64,000 nucleotides of DNA from Chrysomallon squamiferum (GCA_012295275.1 CM022671.1:1375332-1439331); one strand, 5' to 3'. Shown: positions 43,144 through 56,105, counted from the stretch's first letter. A program made the numbers and translations. Notes: generated from the sequence alone by a model not told the origin.

Positions 43144-44126
43144 ATAACTAACATGCTAATTAACTAACAGCTGCTTGTCGTAATGAATTCAAACCGAATA
43201 TACAATGAGAAATTTTACATATATTTTACATTGGTCAGATAATTTATGTTCAGAATACACCTTTCTGATTTTATGATTAGATTACAGCTTTGTTTCATAG
43301 TCCATGCATACATCAGCAATAGAGAAAGGTGTGGTGCCAACAAAAATAATTCTTCGCCAACCAAAACACATTTCTGACTCTATGAAGCACTAAATGATGG
43401 TTGGACTAACTATAACATTTCTATAATACATTAGAATCATACTGATCAGATAATAGTTCGGTTTCTTAGAGATGTATCAAAATTAGCCTAACTAGAACAT
43501 ATTTCTGTTTCATTCATACACATAATTTTCAAATTATGGTTAATAAAAAGTCTGTTTTGTAAAGACTCTCACATACTCGTTTTTTCTCTTTCTCGTTTTC
43601 TCTTTCCCAATTTCTCTCCTTTTTCTATTTCTTCGATTCTTTTTTGTTGTTCTTTCTATCTCATTCTGTTTCATTGTCTGCTTTTGTTTCTTTCTCCCGT
43701 CTTCATTCACTCTCTCTCTCTTCTTATTTTTACCCTCTTACTCTCTCGTGTTGGCTAATTCTGTATTTTTCATCAAAAGATTGAAATAAATAAATTACAA
43801 AAATATATTTGCCAGTTTATTTCTATGCTATGTACATCGATGAAAACAGTCGTGTATAATTATTATGATTATTATTTTTATTAGTAATATTAGTATTATT
43901 AGTAATATTAGTATTATTAGTATTAGTATTATTGCTTTTGTTATTGTTGTTGTTGTTGTTACAATAGATTATTCTACCTTGCTTTCATTATCAACATCAC
44001 CAATGAATTGTTACCTGGGAAAACACTGTCATGTCTCCCATTTCGGTACCAAATGTGTGTTTGTTTTTGTTTTTTGTTTTTACCAACATTAACGGGTACT
44101 CCAAGAACGCTGTTAAAAGTATGTAC
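43144..44126. other. Upstream region of AP3 and left flank of array 2
   Basis: CT-rich from about 43575 to 43750, (ATT)/(AGT) repeats at 43865-43930, then CCAACATTAACGGGTACTCC immediately before the array. The same sequence recurs at 47886-48868. Confidence 0.6.
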
Positions 44127-45180
44127 GATGTCACGTATATTACACAGGTCTCTGTTTAAACAGTTTGTTATGAATCATTATATTTAATGTCACGTATATT
44201 ACACAGGTCTCTGTTTAAACAGTTTGTTATGAATCATTATATTTAATGTCACGTATATTACACAGGTCTCTGTTTAAACAGTTTGTTATGAATCATTATA
44301 TTTGATGTCACGTATATTACACAGGTCTCTGTTTAAACAGTTTGTTATGAATCATTATATTTGATGTCACGTATATTACGCAGGTCTCTGTTTAAACAGT
44401 TTGTTATGAATCATTATATTTGATGTCACGTACATTACACAGGTCTCTGTTTAAACAGTTTATTATGAATCATTATATTTGATGTCAAGTATATTACACA
44501 GGTCTCTGTTTAAACAGTTTATTATGAATCATTATATTTAATGTCACGTATATTACACAGGTCTCTGTTTAAACAGTTTGTTATGAATCATTATATTTAA
44601 TGTCACGTATATTACGCAGGTCTCTGTTTAAACAGTTTGTTATGAATCATTATATTTGATGTCACGTATATTACACAGGTCTCTGTTTAAACAGTTTGTT
44701 ATGAATCATTATATTTGATGTCACGTATATTACGCAGGTCTCTGTTTAAACAGTTTGTTATGAATCATTATATTTGATGTCACGTACATTACACAGGTCT
44801 CTGTTTAAACAGTTTATTATGAATCATTATATTTGATGTCAAGTATATTACACAGGTCTCTGTTTAAACAGTTTATTATGAATCATTATATTTGATGTCA
44901 CGTACATTACACAGGTCTCTGTTTAAACAGTTTGTTATGAATCATTATATTTGATGTCACGTGTATTACAGAGGCTCCGTTTAAACAGTTTATTATGAAT
45001 CATTATATTTGATGTCACGTACATTACACAGGTCTCTGTTTAAACAGTTTATTATGAATCATTATATTTGATGTCAAGTATATTACACAGGTCTCTGTTT
45101 AAACAGTTTATTATGAATCATTATATTTGATGTCACGTGTATTACAAAGGTCTCTGTTGAAACAGTTTATTATGAATCAT
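44127..45180. repeat. Minisatellite array 2
   Basis: About 18 units of 59 bp with CTGTTTAAACAG. Variants (ACACAGG, ACGCAGG, TACATTACAC, CAAGTATATT) occur in a fixed order that is repeated in array 3. Confidence 0.92.
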
Positions 45181-45222
45181 TATTTATTTTAATCTTTTGA
45201 CGAGAAAAACGGAATGAGCCAA

Positions 45223-45305
<83 letters not shown>

Positions 45306-45953
45306 AAAAGAAGAAGAAGAAGAGAGAGAGAGAGACGGAGAGTGAATGAAGATGGGAGAAAGGGAGAAAGAAACAAAAGGAGATAATGAAAGAATGAGGT
45401 AGAAAGAACAACAAAAAATGAAGCGAAGAAATAGGAAAAAAGAGAAATCGGGAAAGAGAAAACGAGAAAGAGAAAAACGAGAATGTGAGAGGAATTTAAG
45501 TTTCTACACTAAATGTTTTACTCAACTTGTTTTCATTCAGAAACTTTACAAAACAAACTTTTATTAACTATAATTTGCAAATTATGTGTATGAATGAAAC
45601 AGAAATATGCATGTTAGGCTAATTTTGATACATCTCAACAAACGGAACTATTATCTGATCAATATGATTCTAATGTATTATATGTCTTTCTAAGTCAGTT
45701 AATAAAATATGTTAAAATTATACTTTCACTATTGTAAACTGCCGAATCTAACAGCGGAAAAACTCGAAAATACATGATTTTCATTAATATCTGAATTCTT
45801 TTTCATCAAAGTATTCTTTCGTTTCTCTACTTTTCTATTTCTCGAAGAATTTGAGTCATTAGCAAAAATAAATTCTTTTGCGTCATTTGATGAAAGAGAC
45901 ACGAAACTGGAATTTTAGAAACAAACAACCAACTATGATTTCTTAAAATAATA
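45181..45953. other. GA-rich spacer before the AP4 3' end
   Basis: A (GA)n run of about 75 bp at 45226-45300 lies in a purine-rich block; no gene. Confidence 0.6.
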
Positions 45954-46051
45954 TTTATTCAAGATAAGATTAAACTTGAGTGGGCTAGACGAGTATGTTC
46001 AAGATTCTTTCTGCTTTGTGTGGTACTGCGGTGTGGTCACGTCATCTACAT
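45954..46051 (-). other. AP4 3'UTR terminal exon
   Basis: Same acceptor and start as the other copies; minus-strand AATAAA at 45959-45954. Confidence 0.55.
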
Positions 46052-46329
46052 CTGAAACAAAATATAACAATAATAACAACAACAACCAAAGCAACAGCAC
46101 TAACAGAATTAGTAAGACAGTAAAAATGGTAGCAGTAAAAACAGAACAAAAATACAGAAAAAAGAATCATAAATGTTTTTTCGTTTTTGTTCATCTTATT
46201 ATTATTATTATTATTATTATTATTTTACAAGTTTTTATTTACTATTATTTTTTTTGTTATGGTTAATGTCATTCTTACTATGAATATGAATCAGAATGTT
46301 TCCGTTGTTATTGGTTTCTTTTTGTATTT

Positions 46330-47669
46330 CTAATACTTAGGTGCTTCCTCGCTCGAATCTTCTTCATTCTTCAGTTCCTCTTCAATTTGTGTTTCTTCGC
46401 TTTCTTCTTCAGCAATTTCTTCAACTACCTCTTTCGATTCTTCTTCTATGTCTTGTTTATTTTCTGCATCTGCTTCATTTATCTCTTCCTCCATGCCCTC
46501 GGTCATTTCCTTCATACCTGCGTCAATCAAGGCATCAATAGTGTCTGCTTGCTTTTATCAGAGCCTCGGCCGCCTCTGTTTTGTTTCATCTGAGCCAGTA
46601 CTTTACCTAACAGTCGCAAGTTGTCTGACATGTCGAGTAAGTCTTCGGGAGATTGACCACTCTCATCACTTCCATCGTCCATCATCCCATTCATATCATC
46701 ATCATTATCATCTTCATCATCATCATCACCCATCATTTCTTCCAAAGAATCCTCATCTACATCGTCATCATCATCCACATCATCGCCGTCATCCAAAATT
46801 AAAGCAGCCACAAGTAATTCCTCGTCGTCTACGCCGTCAACATCATCACCACTTTCCTAAATATACAAAACATTTTAGTTGTAACACCATTTAAAAAATC
46901 AGTTCAAGAATAAATGAGCGAATGTGACAATACTCTTAATAACATGTAATTTATTATAATCTAATATAGGACCTCTTATTAAAAACATTTGAATTATGCA
47001 CATACATATTCCTTATTATTAGAAAAGAAAATCTATCTATCTATCTATCTGTCTATCTATATACATATATGAATGGATCTTTTAAAAGCACCATTTCTGG
47101 GTCAGTAAGAGACAGATGAAATATTTTGATACAATTGGTGAAATAAACAGAATTAATGGATGAAATATTTTGATACAATTGGTGAAAAAAACAAAATCAA
47201 TGGATGAAATATTTTGATACAACTGGTGAGATAAACAGAATTAATGGAAGAATATTTTGATACAATTGGTGAAATAAACAGAATTAATGGATGAATATTT
47301 TGATACAACTGGTGAGATGAACAAAATTAATGGAAGAAATATTTTGATACAATTGGTGAAATGAACAGAATTAATTGATGAAATATTTTGATACAACTGG
47401 TGAGATAAACAGAATTAATGGATGAAATATTTTGATACAACTGGTGAGATAAACAGAATTAATGGAAGAAATATTTTGATACAACTGGTGAGATAAACAG
47501 AATTAATGGAAGAAATATTTTGATACAATTGGTGAAATGAACAGAATTAATGGAAGAAATATTTTGATACAACTGGTGAGATAAACAGAATTACCTCTAT
47601 CGTCCGCTTTACCCTGTAGCCTAAAGCTGTTGTTGCCAAAATACACAGAAGGAAAATACAAGTTTTCAT
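46330..47669 (-). pseudogene. AP4: acidic protein copy with two frameshifts
   Basis: The signal exon 47669-47595 (MKTCIFLLC) is intact. The acidic exon 46856-46330 is 527 bp, not 525. Two single-base insertions, a T near 46580 (TTTTG for TTTG) and a T near 46550 (CTGCTTGC for CTGCTGC), shift the frame and bring a stop at 46527. The helical core is cut after LAQMKQ and the Glu-rich tail is lost. Elsewhere the exon matches AP5 almost exactly. It is either a recent pseudogene or an uncorrected sequencing error in a near-identical duplicate. Confidence 0.75.
47115..47594 (-). repeat. 43-bp intron minisatellite (AP4)
   Basis: About 11 units. The part next to the acidic exon matches AP5, and the part next to the signal exon matches AP3. 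Confidence 0.9.
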
Positions 47670-47806
47670 CTGAAAATATAAACATAAACATAACATTTAC
47701 ATTTATTACTTTGTTTTTTGGTATTTTTAACTCTTAAATGTTTCGTTTTCTTAAATGGTTATATATATATATATATCTGATCTGCTAAAATAAAATTTTA
47801 TATTAC

Positions 47807-47885
47807 CTTTTTCGTTCAAGTAGGTGCTGTGTTGTTCCTGGTTGTACAGAGAATATCGTTTTATCTTAGTTGTAGTCTTTATATA
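47807..47885 (-). promoter_or_regulatory. AP4 TATA box and 5'UTR exon
   Basis: TATATAAA at 47885-47878; the exon ends at 47807. Sequence as in AP3. Confidence 0.65.
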
Positions 47886-48868
47886 ATAACTAACATGCTA
47901 ATTAACTAACAGCTGCTTGTCGTAATGAATTCAAACCGAATATACAATGAGAAATTTTACATATATTTTACATTGGTCAGATAATTTATGTTCAGAATAC
48001 ACCTTTCTGATTTTATGATTAGATTACAGCTTTGTTTCATAGTCCATGCATACATCAGCAATAGAGAAAGGTGTGGTGCCAACAAAAATAATTCTTCGCC
48101 AACCAAAACACATTTCTGACTCTATGAAGCACTAAATGATGGTTGGACTAACTATAACATTTCTATAATACATTAGAATCATACTGATCAGATAATAGTT
48201 CGGTTTCTTAGAGATGTATCAAAATTAGCCTAACTAGAACATATTTCTGTTTCATTCATACACATAATTTTCAAATTATGGTTAATAAAAGTCTGTTTTG
48301 TAAAGACTCTCACATACTCGTTTTTCTCTTTCTCGTTTTCTCTTTCCCAATTTCTCTCCTTTTTCTATTTCTTCGATTCTTTTTTGTTGTTCTTTCTATC
48401 TCATTCTGTTTCATTGTCTGCTTTTGTTTCTTTCTCCCGTCTTCATTCACTCTCTCTCTCTTCTTATTTTTACCCCTCTTACTCTCTCGTGTTGGCTAAT
48501 TCTGTATTTTTCATCAAAAGATTGAAATAAATAAATTACAAAAATATATTTGCCAGTTTATTTCTATGCTATGTACATCGATGAAAACAGTCGTGTATAA
48601 TTATTATGATTATTATTTTTATTAGTAATATTAGTATTATTAGTAATATTAGTATTATTAGTATTAGTATTATTGCTTTTGTTATTGTTGTTGTTGTTGT
48701 TACAATAGATTATTCTACCTTGCTTTCATTATCAACATCACCAATGAATTGTTACCTGGGAAAACACTGTCATGTCTCCCATTTCGGTACCAAATGTGTG
48801 TTTGTTTTTTGTTTTTTTGTTTTTTACCAACATTAACGGGTACTCCAAGAACGCTGTTAAAAGTATGT
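47886..48868. other. Upstream region of AP4 and left flank of array 3
   Basis: Nearly identical to 43144-44126, differing by a few one-base indels in homopolymers. Confidence 0.6.
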
Positions 48869-49925
48869 ACGATGTCACGTATATTACACAGGTCTCTGTT
48901 TAAACAGTTTGTTATGAATCATTATATTTAATGTCACGTATATTACACAGGTCTCTGTTTAAACAGTTTGTTATGAATCATTATATTTAATGTCACGTAT
49001 ATTACACAGGTCTCTGTTTAAACAGTTTGTTATGAATCATTATATTTGATGTCACGTATATTACACAGGTCTCTGTTTAAACAGTTTGTTATGAATCATT
49101 ATATTTGATGTCACGTATATTACGCAGGTCTCTGTTTAAACAGTTTGTTATGAATCATTATATTTGATGTCACGTACATTACACAGGTCTCTGTTTAAAC
49201 AGTTTATTATGAATCATTATATTTGATGTCAAGTATATTACACAGGTCTCTGTTTAAACAGTTTATTATGAATCATTATATTTAATGTCACGTATATTAC
49301 ACAGGTCTCTGTTTAAAACAGTTTGTTATGAATCATTATATTTAATGTCACGTATATTACGCAGGTCTCTGTTTAAACAGTTTGTTATGAATCATTATAT
49401 TTGATGTCACGTATATTACACAGGTCTCTGTTTAAACAGTTTGTTATGAATCATTATATTTGATGTCACGTATATTACGCAGGTCTCTGTTTAAACAGTT
49501 TGTTATGAATCATTATATTTGATGTCACGTACATTACACAGGTCTCTGTTTAAACAGTTTATTATGAATCATTATATTTGATGTCAAGTATATTACACAG
49601 GTCTCTGTTTAAACAGTTTATTATGAATCATTATATTTGATGTCACGTACATTACACAGGTCTCTGTTTAAACAGTTTGTTATGAATCATTATATTTGAT
49701 GTCACGTGTATTACAGAGGCTCCGTTTAAACAGTTTATTATGAATCATTATATTTGATGTCACGTACATTACACAGGTCTCTGTTTAAACAGTTTATTAT
49801 GAATCATTATATTTGATGTCAAGTATATTACACAGGTCTCTGTTTAAACAGTTTATTATGAATCATTATATTTGATGTCACGTGTATTACAAAGGTCTCT
49901 GTTGAAACAGTTTATTATGAATCAT
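48869..49925. repeat. Minisatellite array 3
   Basis: About 18 units in the same variant order as array 2, so it was copied as a block. One unit carries an extra A (TTTAAAACAG near 49317). Confidence 0.92.
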
Positions 49926-49972
49926 TATTTATTTTAATCTTTTGACGAGAGAAAAACGGAATGAGCCAACAC

Positions 49973-50029
<57 letters not shown>

Positions 50030-50690
50030 GAGAGAGAGAGAGAAAGGGGAAAAGAAGAAGAAGAAGGAGAGAATGAAAGAATGAAGATGGGAGAAAGGGA
50101 AAAGAAACAAAAGGAGAAATGAAAGAATGAAGAAAGAACAAAAAAAAATGAAGGAAGAAATAGGAAAAAGAGAAATCGGGAAAGAGAAAACGAGAAAGAG
50201 AAAAACGAGAATGTGAGAGGAATTTAAGTTTTACACTAAATGTTTTACTCAACTTGTTTTCATTCAGAAACTTTACAAAACAAACTTTTATTAACTATAA
50301 TTTGCAAATTATGTGTATGAATGAAACAGAAATATGCATGTTAGGCTAATTTTGATACATCTCAACAAACGGAACTATTATCTGATCAATATGATTCTAA
50401 TGTATTATATGTCTTTCTAAGTCAGTTAATAAAATATGTTAAAATTATACTTTCACTATTGTAAACTGCCGAATCTAACAGCGGAAAAACTCGAAAATAC
50501 ATGATTTTCATTAATATCTGAATTCTTTTTCATCAAAGTATTCTTTCGTTTCTCTACTTTTCTATTTCTCGAAGAATTTGAGTCATTAGCAAAAATAAAT
50601 TCTTTTGCGTCATTTGATGAAAGAGACACGAAACTGGAATTTTAGAAACAAACAACCAACTATGATTTCTTAAAATAATATTTATTCAAG
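49926..50690. other. GA-rich spacer before the AP5 3' end
   Basis: Purine-rich block to about 50210, then the same AT-rich spacer as at 45480-45950. Confidence 0.6.
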
Positions 50691-50778
50691 ATAAGATTAA
50701 ACTTGAGTGGGCTAGACGAGTATGTTCAAGATTCTTTCTGCTTTGTGTGGTACTGCGGTGTGGTCACGTCATCTACAT
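50691..50778 (-). other. AP5 3'UTR terminal exon
   Basis: Acceptor before ATGTAGATGACG at 50778 (minus strand); AATAAA at 50696-50691. Confidence 0.55.
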
Positions 50779-51055
50779 CTGAAACAAAATATAACAATAA
50801 TAACAACAACAACCAAAGCAACAGCACTAACAGAATTAGTAAGACAGTAAAAATGGTAGCAGTAAAAACAGAACAAAAATACAGAAAAAAGAATCATAAA
50901 TGTTTTTTCGTTTTTGTTCATCTTATTATTATTATTATTATTATTATTATTTTACAAGTTTTTATTTACTATTATTTTTTTGTTATGGTTAATGTCATTC
51001 TTACTATGAATATGAATCAGAATGTTTCCGTTGTTATTGGTTTCTTTTTGTATTT

Positions 51056-52393
51056 CTAATACTTAGGTGCTTCCTCGCTCGAATCTTCTTCATTCTTCAG
51101 TTCCTCTTCAATTTGTGTTTCTTCGCTTTCTTCTTCAGCAATTTCTTCAACTACCTCTTTCGATTCTTCTTCTATGTCTTGTTTATTTTCTGCATCTGCT
51201 TCATTTATCTCTTCCTCCATGCCCTCGGTCATTTCCTTCATACCTGCGTCAATCAAGGCATCAATAGTGTCTGCTGCTTTTATCAGAGCCTCGGCCGCCT
51301 CTGTTTGTTTCATCTGAGCCAGTACTTTACCTAACAGTCGCAAGTTGTCTGACATGTCGAGTAAGTCTTCGGGAGATTGACCACTCTCATCACTTCCATC
51401 GTCCATCATCCCATTCATATCATCATCATTATCATCTTCATCATCATCATCACCCATCATTTCTTCCAAAGAATCCTCATCTACATCGTCATCATCATCC
51501 ACATCATCGCCGTCATCCAAAATTAAAGCAGCCACAAGTAATTCCTCGTCGTCTACGCCGTCAACATCATCACCACTTTCCTAAATATACAAAACATTTT
51601 AGTTGTAACACCATTTAAAAAATCAGTTCAAGAATAAATGAGCGAATGTGACAATACTCTTAATAACATGTAATTTATTATAATCTAATATAGGACCTCT
51701 TATTAAAAACATTTGAATTATGCACATACATATTCCTTATTATTAGAAAAGAAAATCTATCTATCTATCTATCTGTCTATCTATATACATATATGAATGG
51801 ATCTTTTAAAAGCACCATTTCTGGGTCAGTAAGAGACAGATGAAATATTTTGATACAATTGGTGAAATAAACAGAATTAATGGATGAAATATTTTGATAC
51901 AATTGGTGAAAAAAACAAAATCAATGGATGAAATATTTTGATACAACTGGTGAGATAAACAGAATTAATGGAAGAATATTTTGATACAATTGGTGAAATA
52001 AACAGAATTAATGGATGAATATTTTGATACAACTGGTGAGATGAACAAAATTAATGGAAGAAATATTTTGATACAATTGGTGAAATAAACAGAATTAATT
52101 GATGAAATATTTTGATACAACTGGTGAGATGAACAGAATTAATGGAAGAAATATTTTGATACAACTGGTGAGATAAACAGAATTAATGGATGAAATATTT
52201 TGATACAACTGGTGAGATAAACAGAATCAATGGAAGAAATATTTTGATACAACTGGTGAGATAAACAGAATTAATGGAAGAAATATTTTGATACAACTGG
52301 TGAAATAAACAGAATTACCTCTATCGTCCGCTTTACCCTGTAGCCTAAAGCTGTTGTTGCCAAAATACACAGAAGGAAAATATAAGCTTTCAT
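51056..52393 (-). CDS. AP5: acidic secreted protein with dibasic site
   Basis: Exon 52393-52319 encodes MKAYIFLLCILATTALG and YRVKRTIE. Exon 51580-51056 is 525 bp and intact, giving 199 residues. Changes that mark this copy are DESGQSPED, MEEEINEAD and ESKEVVEE, shared with the broken AP4. The acidic tract, helical core (NLRLLGKVLAQMK) and Glu-rich tail are as in AP2. Cys4 of the signal peptide is Tyr. It is divergent from AP6. Confidence 0.9.
51840..52318 (-). repeat. 43-bp intron minisatellite (AP5)
   Basis: About 11 units, same unit as in AP2-AP4. Confidence 0.9.
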
Positions 52394-52515
52394 CTGAAAA
52401 TATAAACATAAACATAACATTTACATTTATTAGTTTGTTTTTTGGTATTTTTAACTCTTAAATGGTAATATATATATATATATATCTGATCTGCTAAAAT
52501 AAAATTTTATATTAC

Positions 52516-52595
52516 CTTTTTTCGTTCAAGTAGGTGCTGTGTTGTTCCTGGTTGTACAGAGAATATCGTTTTATCTTAGTTGTAGTCTTTATATA
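52516..52595 (-). promoter_or_regulatory. AP5 TATA box and 5'UTR exon
   Basis: TATATAAA at 52595-52588 on the minus strand; the exon ends at 52516. Confidence 0.65.
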
Positions 52596-53156
52596 ATAAC
52601 TAACATGCTAATTAACTAACAGCTGCTTGTCGTAATGAATTCAAACCGAATATACAATGAGAAATTTTACATATATTTTACATTGGTCAGATAATTTATG
52701 TTCAGAATACACCTTTCTGATTTTATGATTAGATTACAGCTTTGTTTCATAGTCCATGCATACATCAGCAATAGAGAAAGGTGTGGTGCCAACAAAAATA
52801 ATTCTTCGCCAACCAAAACACATTTCTGACTCTGCGAAGCACTAAATGATGGTTGGACTAACTATAACATTTCTATAATACATTAGAATCATACTGATCA
52901 GATAATAGTTCGGTTTCTTAGAGATGTATCAAAATTAGCCTAACTAGAACATAGGCCTACACATTTCTGTTTCATTCATACACATAATTTTCAAATTATA
53001 GTTAATAAAAGTCTGTTTTGTAAAGATTCTGAATGAAAACAAGTTGAATAAAACATTTAGTGTGAAAACATAAATTCCTCTCACATTCTCGTTTTTCTCT
53101 TTCTCGTTTTCTCTTTCCCAATTTCTCTCCTTTTCCTATTTCTTCGATTCTTATGT
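52596..53156. other. Upstream region of AP5, shortened
   Basis: Matches the regions upstream of AP3 and AP4 to about 53030, then jumps to CT-rich sequence and array 4. The (AGT) repeats and the CCAACATTAACGG flank are missing. Confidence 0.55.
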
Positions 53157-53690
53157 ACGATGTCACGTATATTACACAGGTCTCTGTTTAAACAGTTTGT
53201 TATGAATCATAATATTTGATGTCACGTATATTACACAGTTCTCTGTTTAAACAGTTTGTTATGAATCATAATATTTGATGTCACGTATATTACACAGGTC
53301 TCTGTTTAAACAGTTTGTTATGAATCATAATATTTGATGTCACGTATATTACACAGGTCTCTGTTTAAACAGTTTGTTATGAATCATAATATTTGATGTC
53401 ACGTATATTACACAGGTCTCTGTTTAAACAGTTTGTTATGAATCATAATATTTGATGTCACGTATATTACACAGGTCTCTGTTTAAACAGTTTGTTATGA
53501 ATCATAATATTTGATGTCACGTATATTACACAGGTCTCTGTTTAAACAGTTTGTTATGAATCATAATATTTGATGTCACGTATATTACACAGGTCTCTGT
53601 TTAAACAGTTTGTTATGAATCATTATATTTGATGTCAAGTATATTACACAGGTCTCTGTTTAAACAGTTTGTTATGAATCATTATATTTT
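53157..53690. repeat. Minisatellite array 4
   Basis: About 9 units of 59 bp, far more uniform than arrays 1-3 (most share ATCATAATATTTGATG), so expanded or homogenised recently. Confidence 0.92.
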
Positions 53691-54686
53691 CCGGATTTAT
53701 TTATTTTAATCTTTTGACGAAAAAAAACGGAATGAGCCAACACGAGAGAGAGAGGGACAAAAAGAAGAAGAGAAAGAGAGGTAGACGGAGAGTGAATGAA
53801 GACGGGAGAAAGGGAGAAAGAAACAAAAGGAGACAATGAAAGAATGAGATAGAAAGAACAACAAAAAATGTACCGAAGAAATAGGAAAAAAGAGAAATTG
53901 GGAGAGAGAGAACAAGAAAGAGAGAAAAAATTAATGTGAGAGGAATTTATGTTGTCACACTAAATGTTTTACTCAACTTGTTTTCATTCAGAAACTTTAC
54001 AAAACAAACTTTTATTAACTATAATTTGAAAATTATGTGTATGAATGAAACAGAAATATGAATGTTAGGCTAATTTTGATACATCTCAACAAACGGAACT
54101 ATTATCTGATCAGTATGATTCTAATGTATTACATGTCTTTCTAAGTCAGTTAATAAAATATGTTAAAATTATACTTCCTCTATAGTATACTGCCGAATCG
54201 GAAAAACTCGGAAAATATATGATTTTTATTAGTATCTGAAATGTGATAGTTAGTCCAACCATTATTAAGTACTTGATAGAGTCAGAAATGTGTTTCAGTT
54301 CGCGAAGAATAATTTTTGTTCGCTCGACACTTTTTCCTGTTGCTGAACCACTTTTTATAGCTCCAACATCGCCAAGTTAACCAATGAGGGTTTTTTTTTC
54401 TGTTGATTTTCAGTTGTCCACCTGGAAATGAATAATAATATTACTATTACTGTTATTACTGTTTCATTAGCAAACATAAACACAACATGAACATACAATG
54501 GAAACACGTGTGAGTGTATGCATGGACTATGAAACAAAAATATAATCTACTCCAAAAATCAGTAAGGTCTACTCTGACCAACATAAATTATCTGACCAAT
54601 GTAAAATATATGTAAAATTTCTCATTGTATATTCGGTTTGAATTCATTACGAGAAGCAGCTGTTAGTTAATTAGCATGTTAGTTAT
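53691..54686. other. Inversion junction between AP5 and AP6
   Basis: A GA-rich spacer to about 53950 and the usual AT-rich spacer continue to about 54240. There the sequence switches to the reverse complement of the region upstream of AP3-AP5 (GTTAGTCCAACCAT word) and leads into the AP6 promoter. Confidence 0.6.
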
Positions 54687-54765
54687 TATAAAAAGACAAC
54701 ATCTAAGATAAAACGTCATTCTCTGTACAACCAGGAACAACACAGCACCTACTTCAACGAACAAG
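54687..54765 (+). promoter_or_regulatory. AP6 TATA box and 5'UTR exon
   Basis: TATAAAA at 54687-54693; the exon ends at 54765 (ACGAACAAG/GTAATA). Confidence 0.7.
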
Positions 54766-54926
54766 GTAATATAAAATTTTATTTGAGCAGATCAAATATA
54801 TGTGTGTGTATATATATATATATATTACTATTTAATGATTCTAAAGTGAACGAAACATTTAAGAGTTAAAAATACCAAAAAATAAACTAATAAATGTAAA
54901 TGTTATGTTTATGTTTATATTTACAG

Positions 54927-55436
54927 ATGAAAGCTTGTATTTTCCTTCTGTGTATTTTGGCAACAACAGCTTTAGGCTACAGGGTAAAGCGGACGATAGA
55001 GGTATGTCCATTAATTCTGTTCATCTCACCAGTTGTATCAAAATATTTCTTCCATTAATTCTGTTTATTTCCATAATTGTATCAAAATATTTCATCCATT
55101 AATTCTGTTTATTTCACCAGTTGTATCAAAATATTTCATCCATTAATTCTGTTTACCTCACCAATTGTATCAAAATATTTTATCCATTAATTCTGTTTAT
55201 TTCACCAATTGTATCAAAATATTTCATCCATTGATTCTGTTTATTTCACCAGTTGTATCAAAATATTTCATCTGTCTCTTAGATTCTCTTATTTATATGT
55301 ATCACTAGTGGTAAGGTAACATCAGTTATTAAGAAGCGATTAATATTAGTCCGGTGTTTCCATTACTGACCTAGAAATGGTGCTTTTAAAAGATCCATTC
55401 ATATATGTATATAGATAGAGAGAAAGATAGATACAC

Positions 55437-55481
<45 letters not shown>

Positions 55482-56105
55482 TAGATTTTCTTTTCTAATT
55501 GTAAGGAACATGATTCAAAATGTTTTAAATAAAAGGTCCTATCTAAATGGTGTTACAACTAAAATGTTTTGTATATTTAGGAAAGTGGTGATGATGTTGA
55601 CGGCGTAGACGACGAGGAATTACTTGTGGCTGCTTTAATTTTGGATGACGGCGATGATGTGGATGATGATGACGATGTAGATGAGGATTCTTTGGAAGAA
55701 ATGATGGGTGATGATGATGATGAAGATGATAATGATGATGATATGAATGGGATGATGGACGATGGAAGTGATGACAGTGATCCATCTCCCGAAGACTTAC
55801 TCGACATGTCAGACAACTTGCGACTGTTAGGTAAAGTACTGGCTCAGATGAAACAAACAGAGGCGGCCGAGGCTCTGATAAAAGCAGCAGACACTATTGA
55901 TGCCTTCATTGACGCAGGTATGAAGGAAATGACCGAGGGCATGGATGAAGAGATAAATGAAGCAGATGCAGAAAATAAACAAGATATAGAAGAACAAGCG
56001 AAAGAGGTAGTTGAAGAAATTGCTGAAGAAGAAAGCGAAGAAACTCAAATTGAAGAGGAACTGAAGAATGAAGAAGATTCGAGCGAGGAAGCATCTAAGT
56101 ATTAG
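54927..56105 (+). CDS. AP6: acidic secreted protein with dibasic site
   Basis: Exon 54927-55001 encodes MKACIFLLCILATTALG and YRVKRTIE; its donor is GTATGT rather than the GTAATT of AP2-AP5. Exon 55581-56105 (525 bp) encodes the remainder, for 199 residues ending EASKY. It is closest to AP2 (both DPSPED and AKEVVEE). Acidic tract, helical core and Glu-rich tail are intact. A 3'UTR intron with an (AAT)n array leads to a terminal exon at 56402, with AATAAA at 56494. It is co-directional with AP7. Confidence 0.9.
55002..55270 (+). repeat. 43-bp intron minisatellite (AP6)
   Basis: About 6 units, the shortest array of the AP2-AP6 subtype. A (GATA)n run follows at about 55440-55480. Confidence 0.9.
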
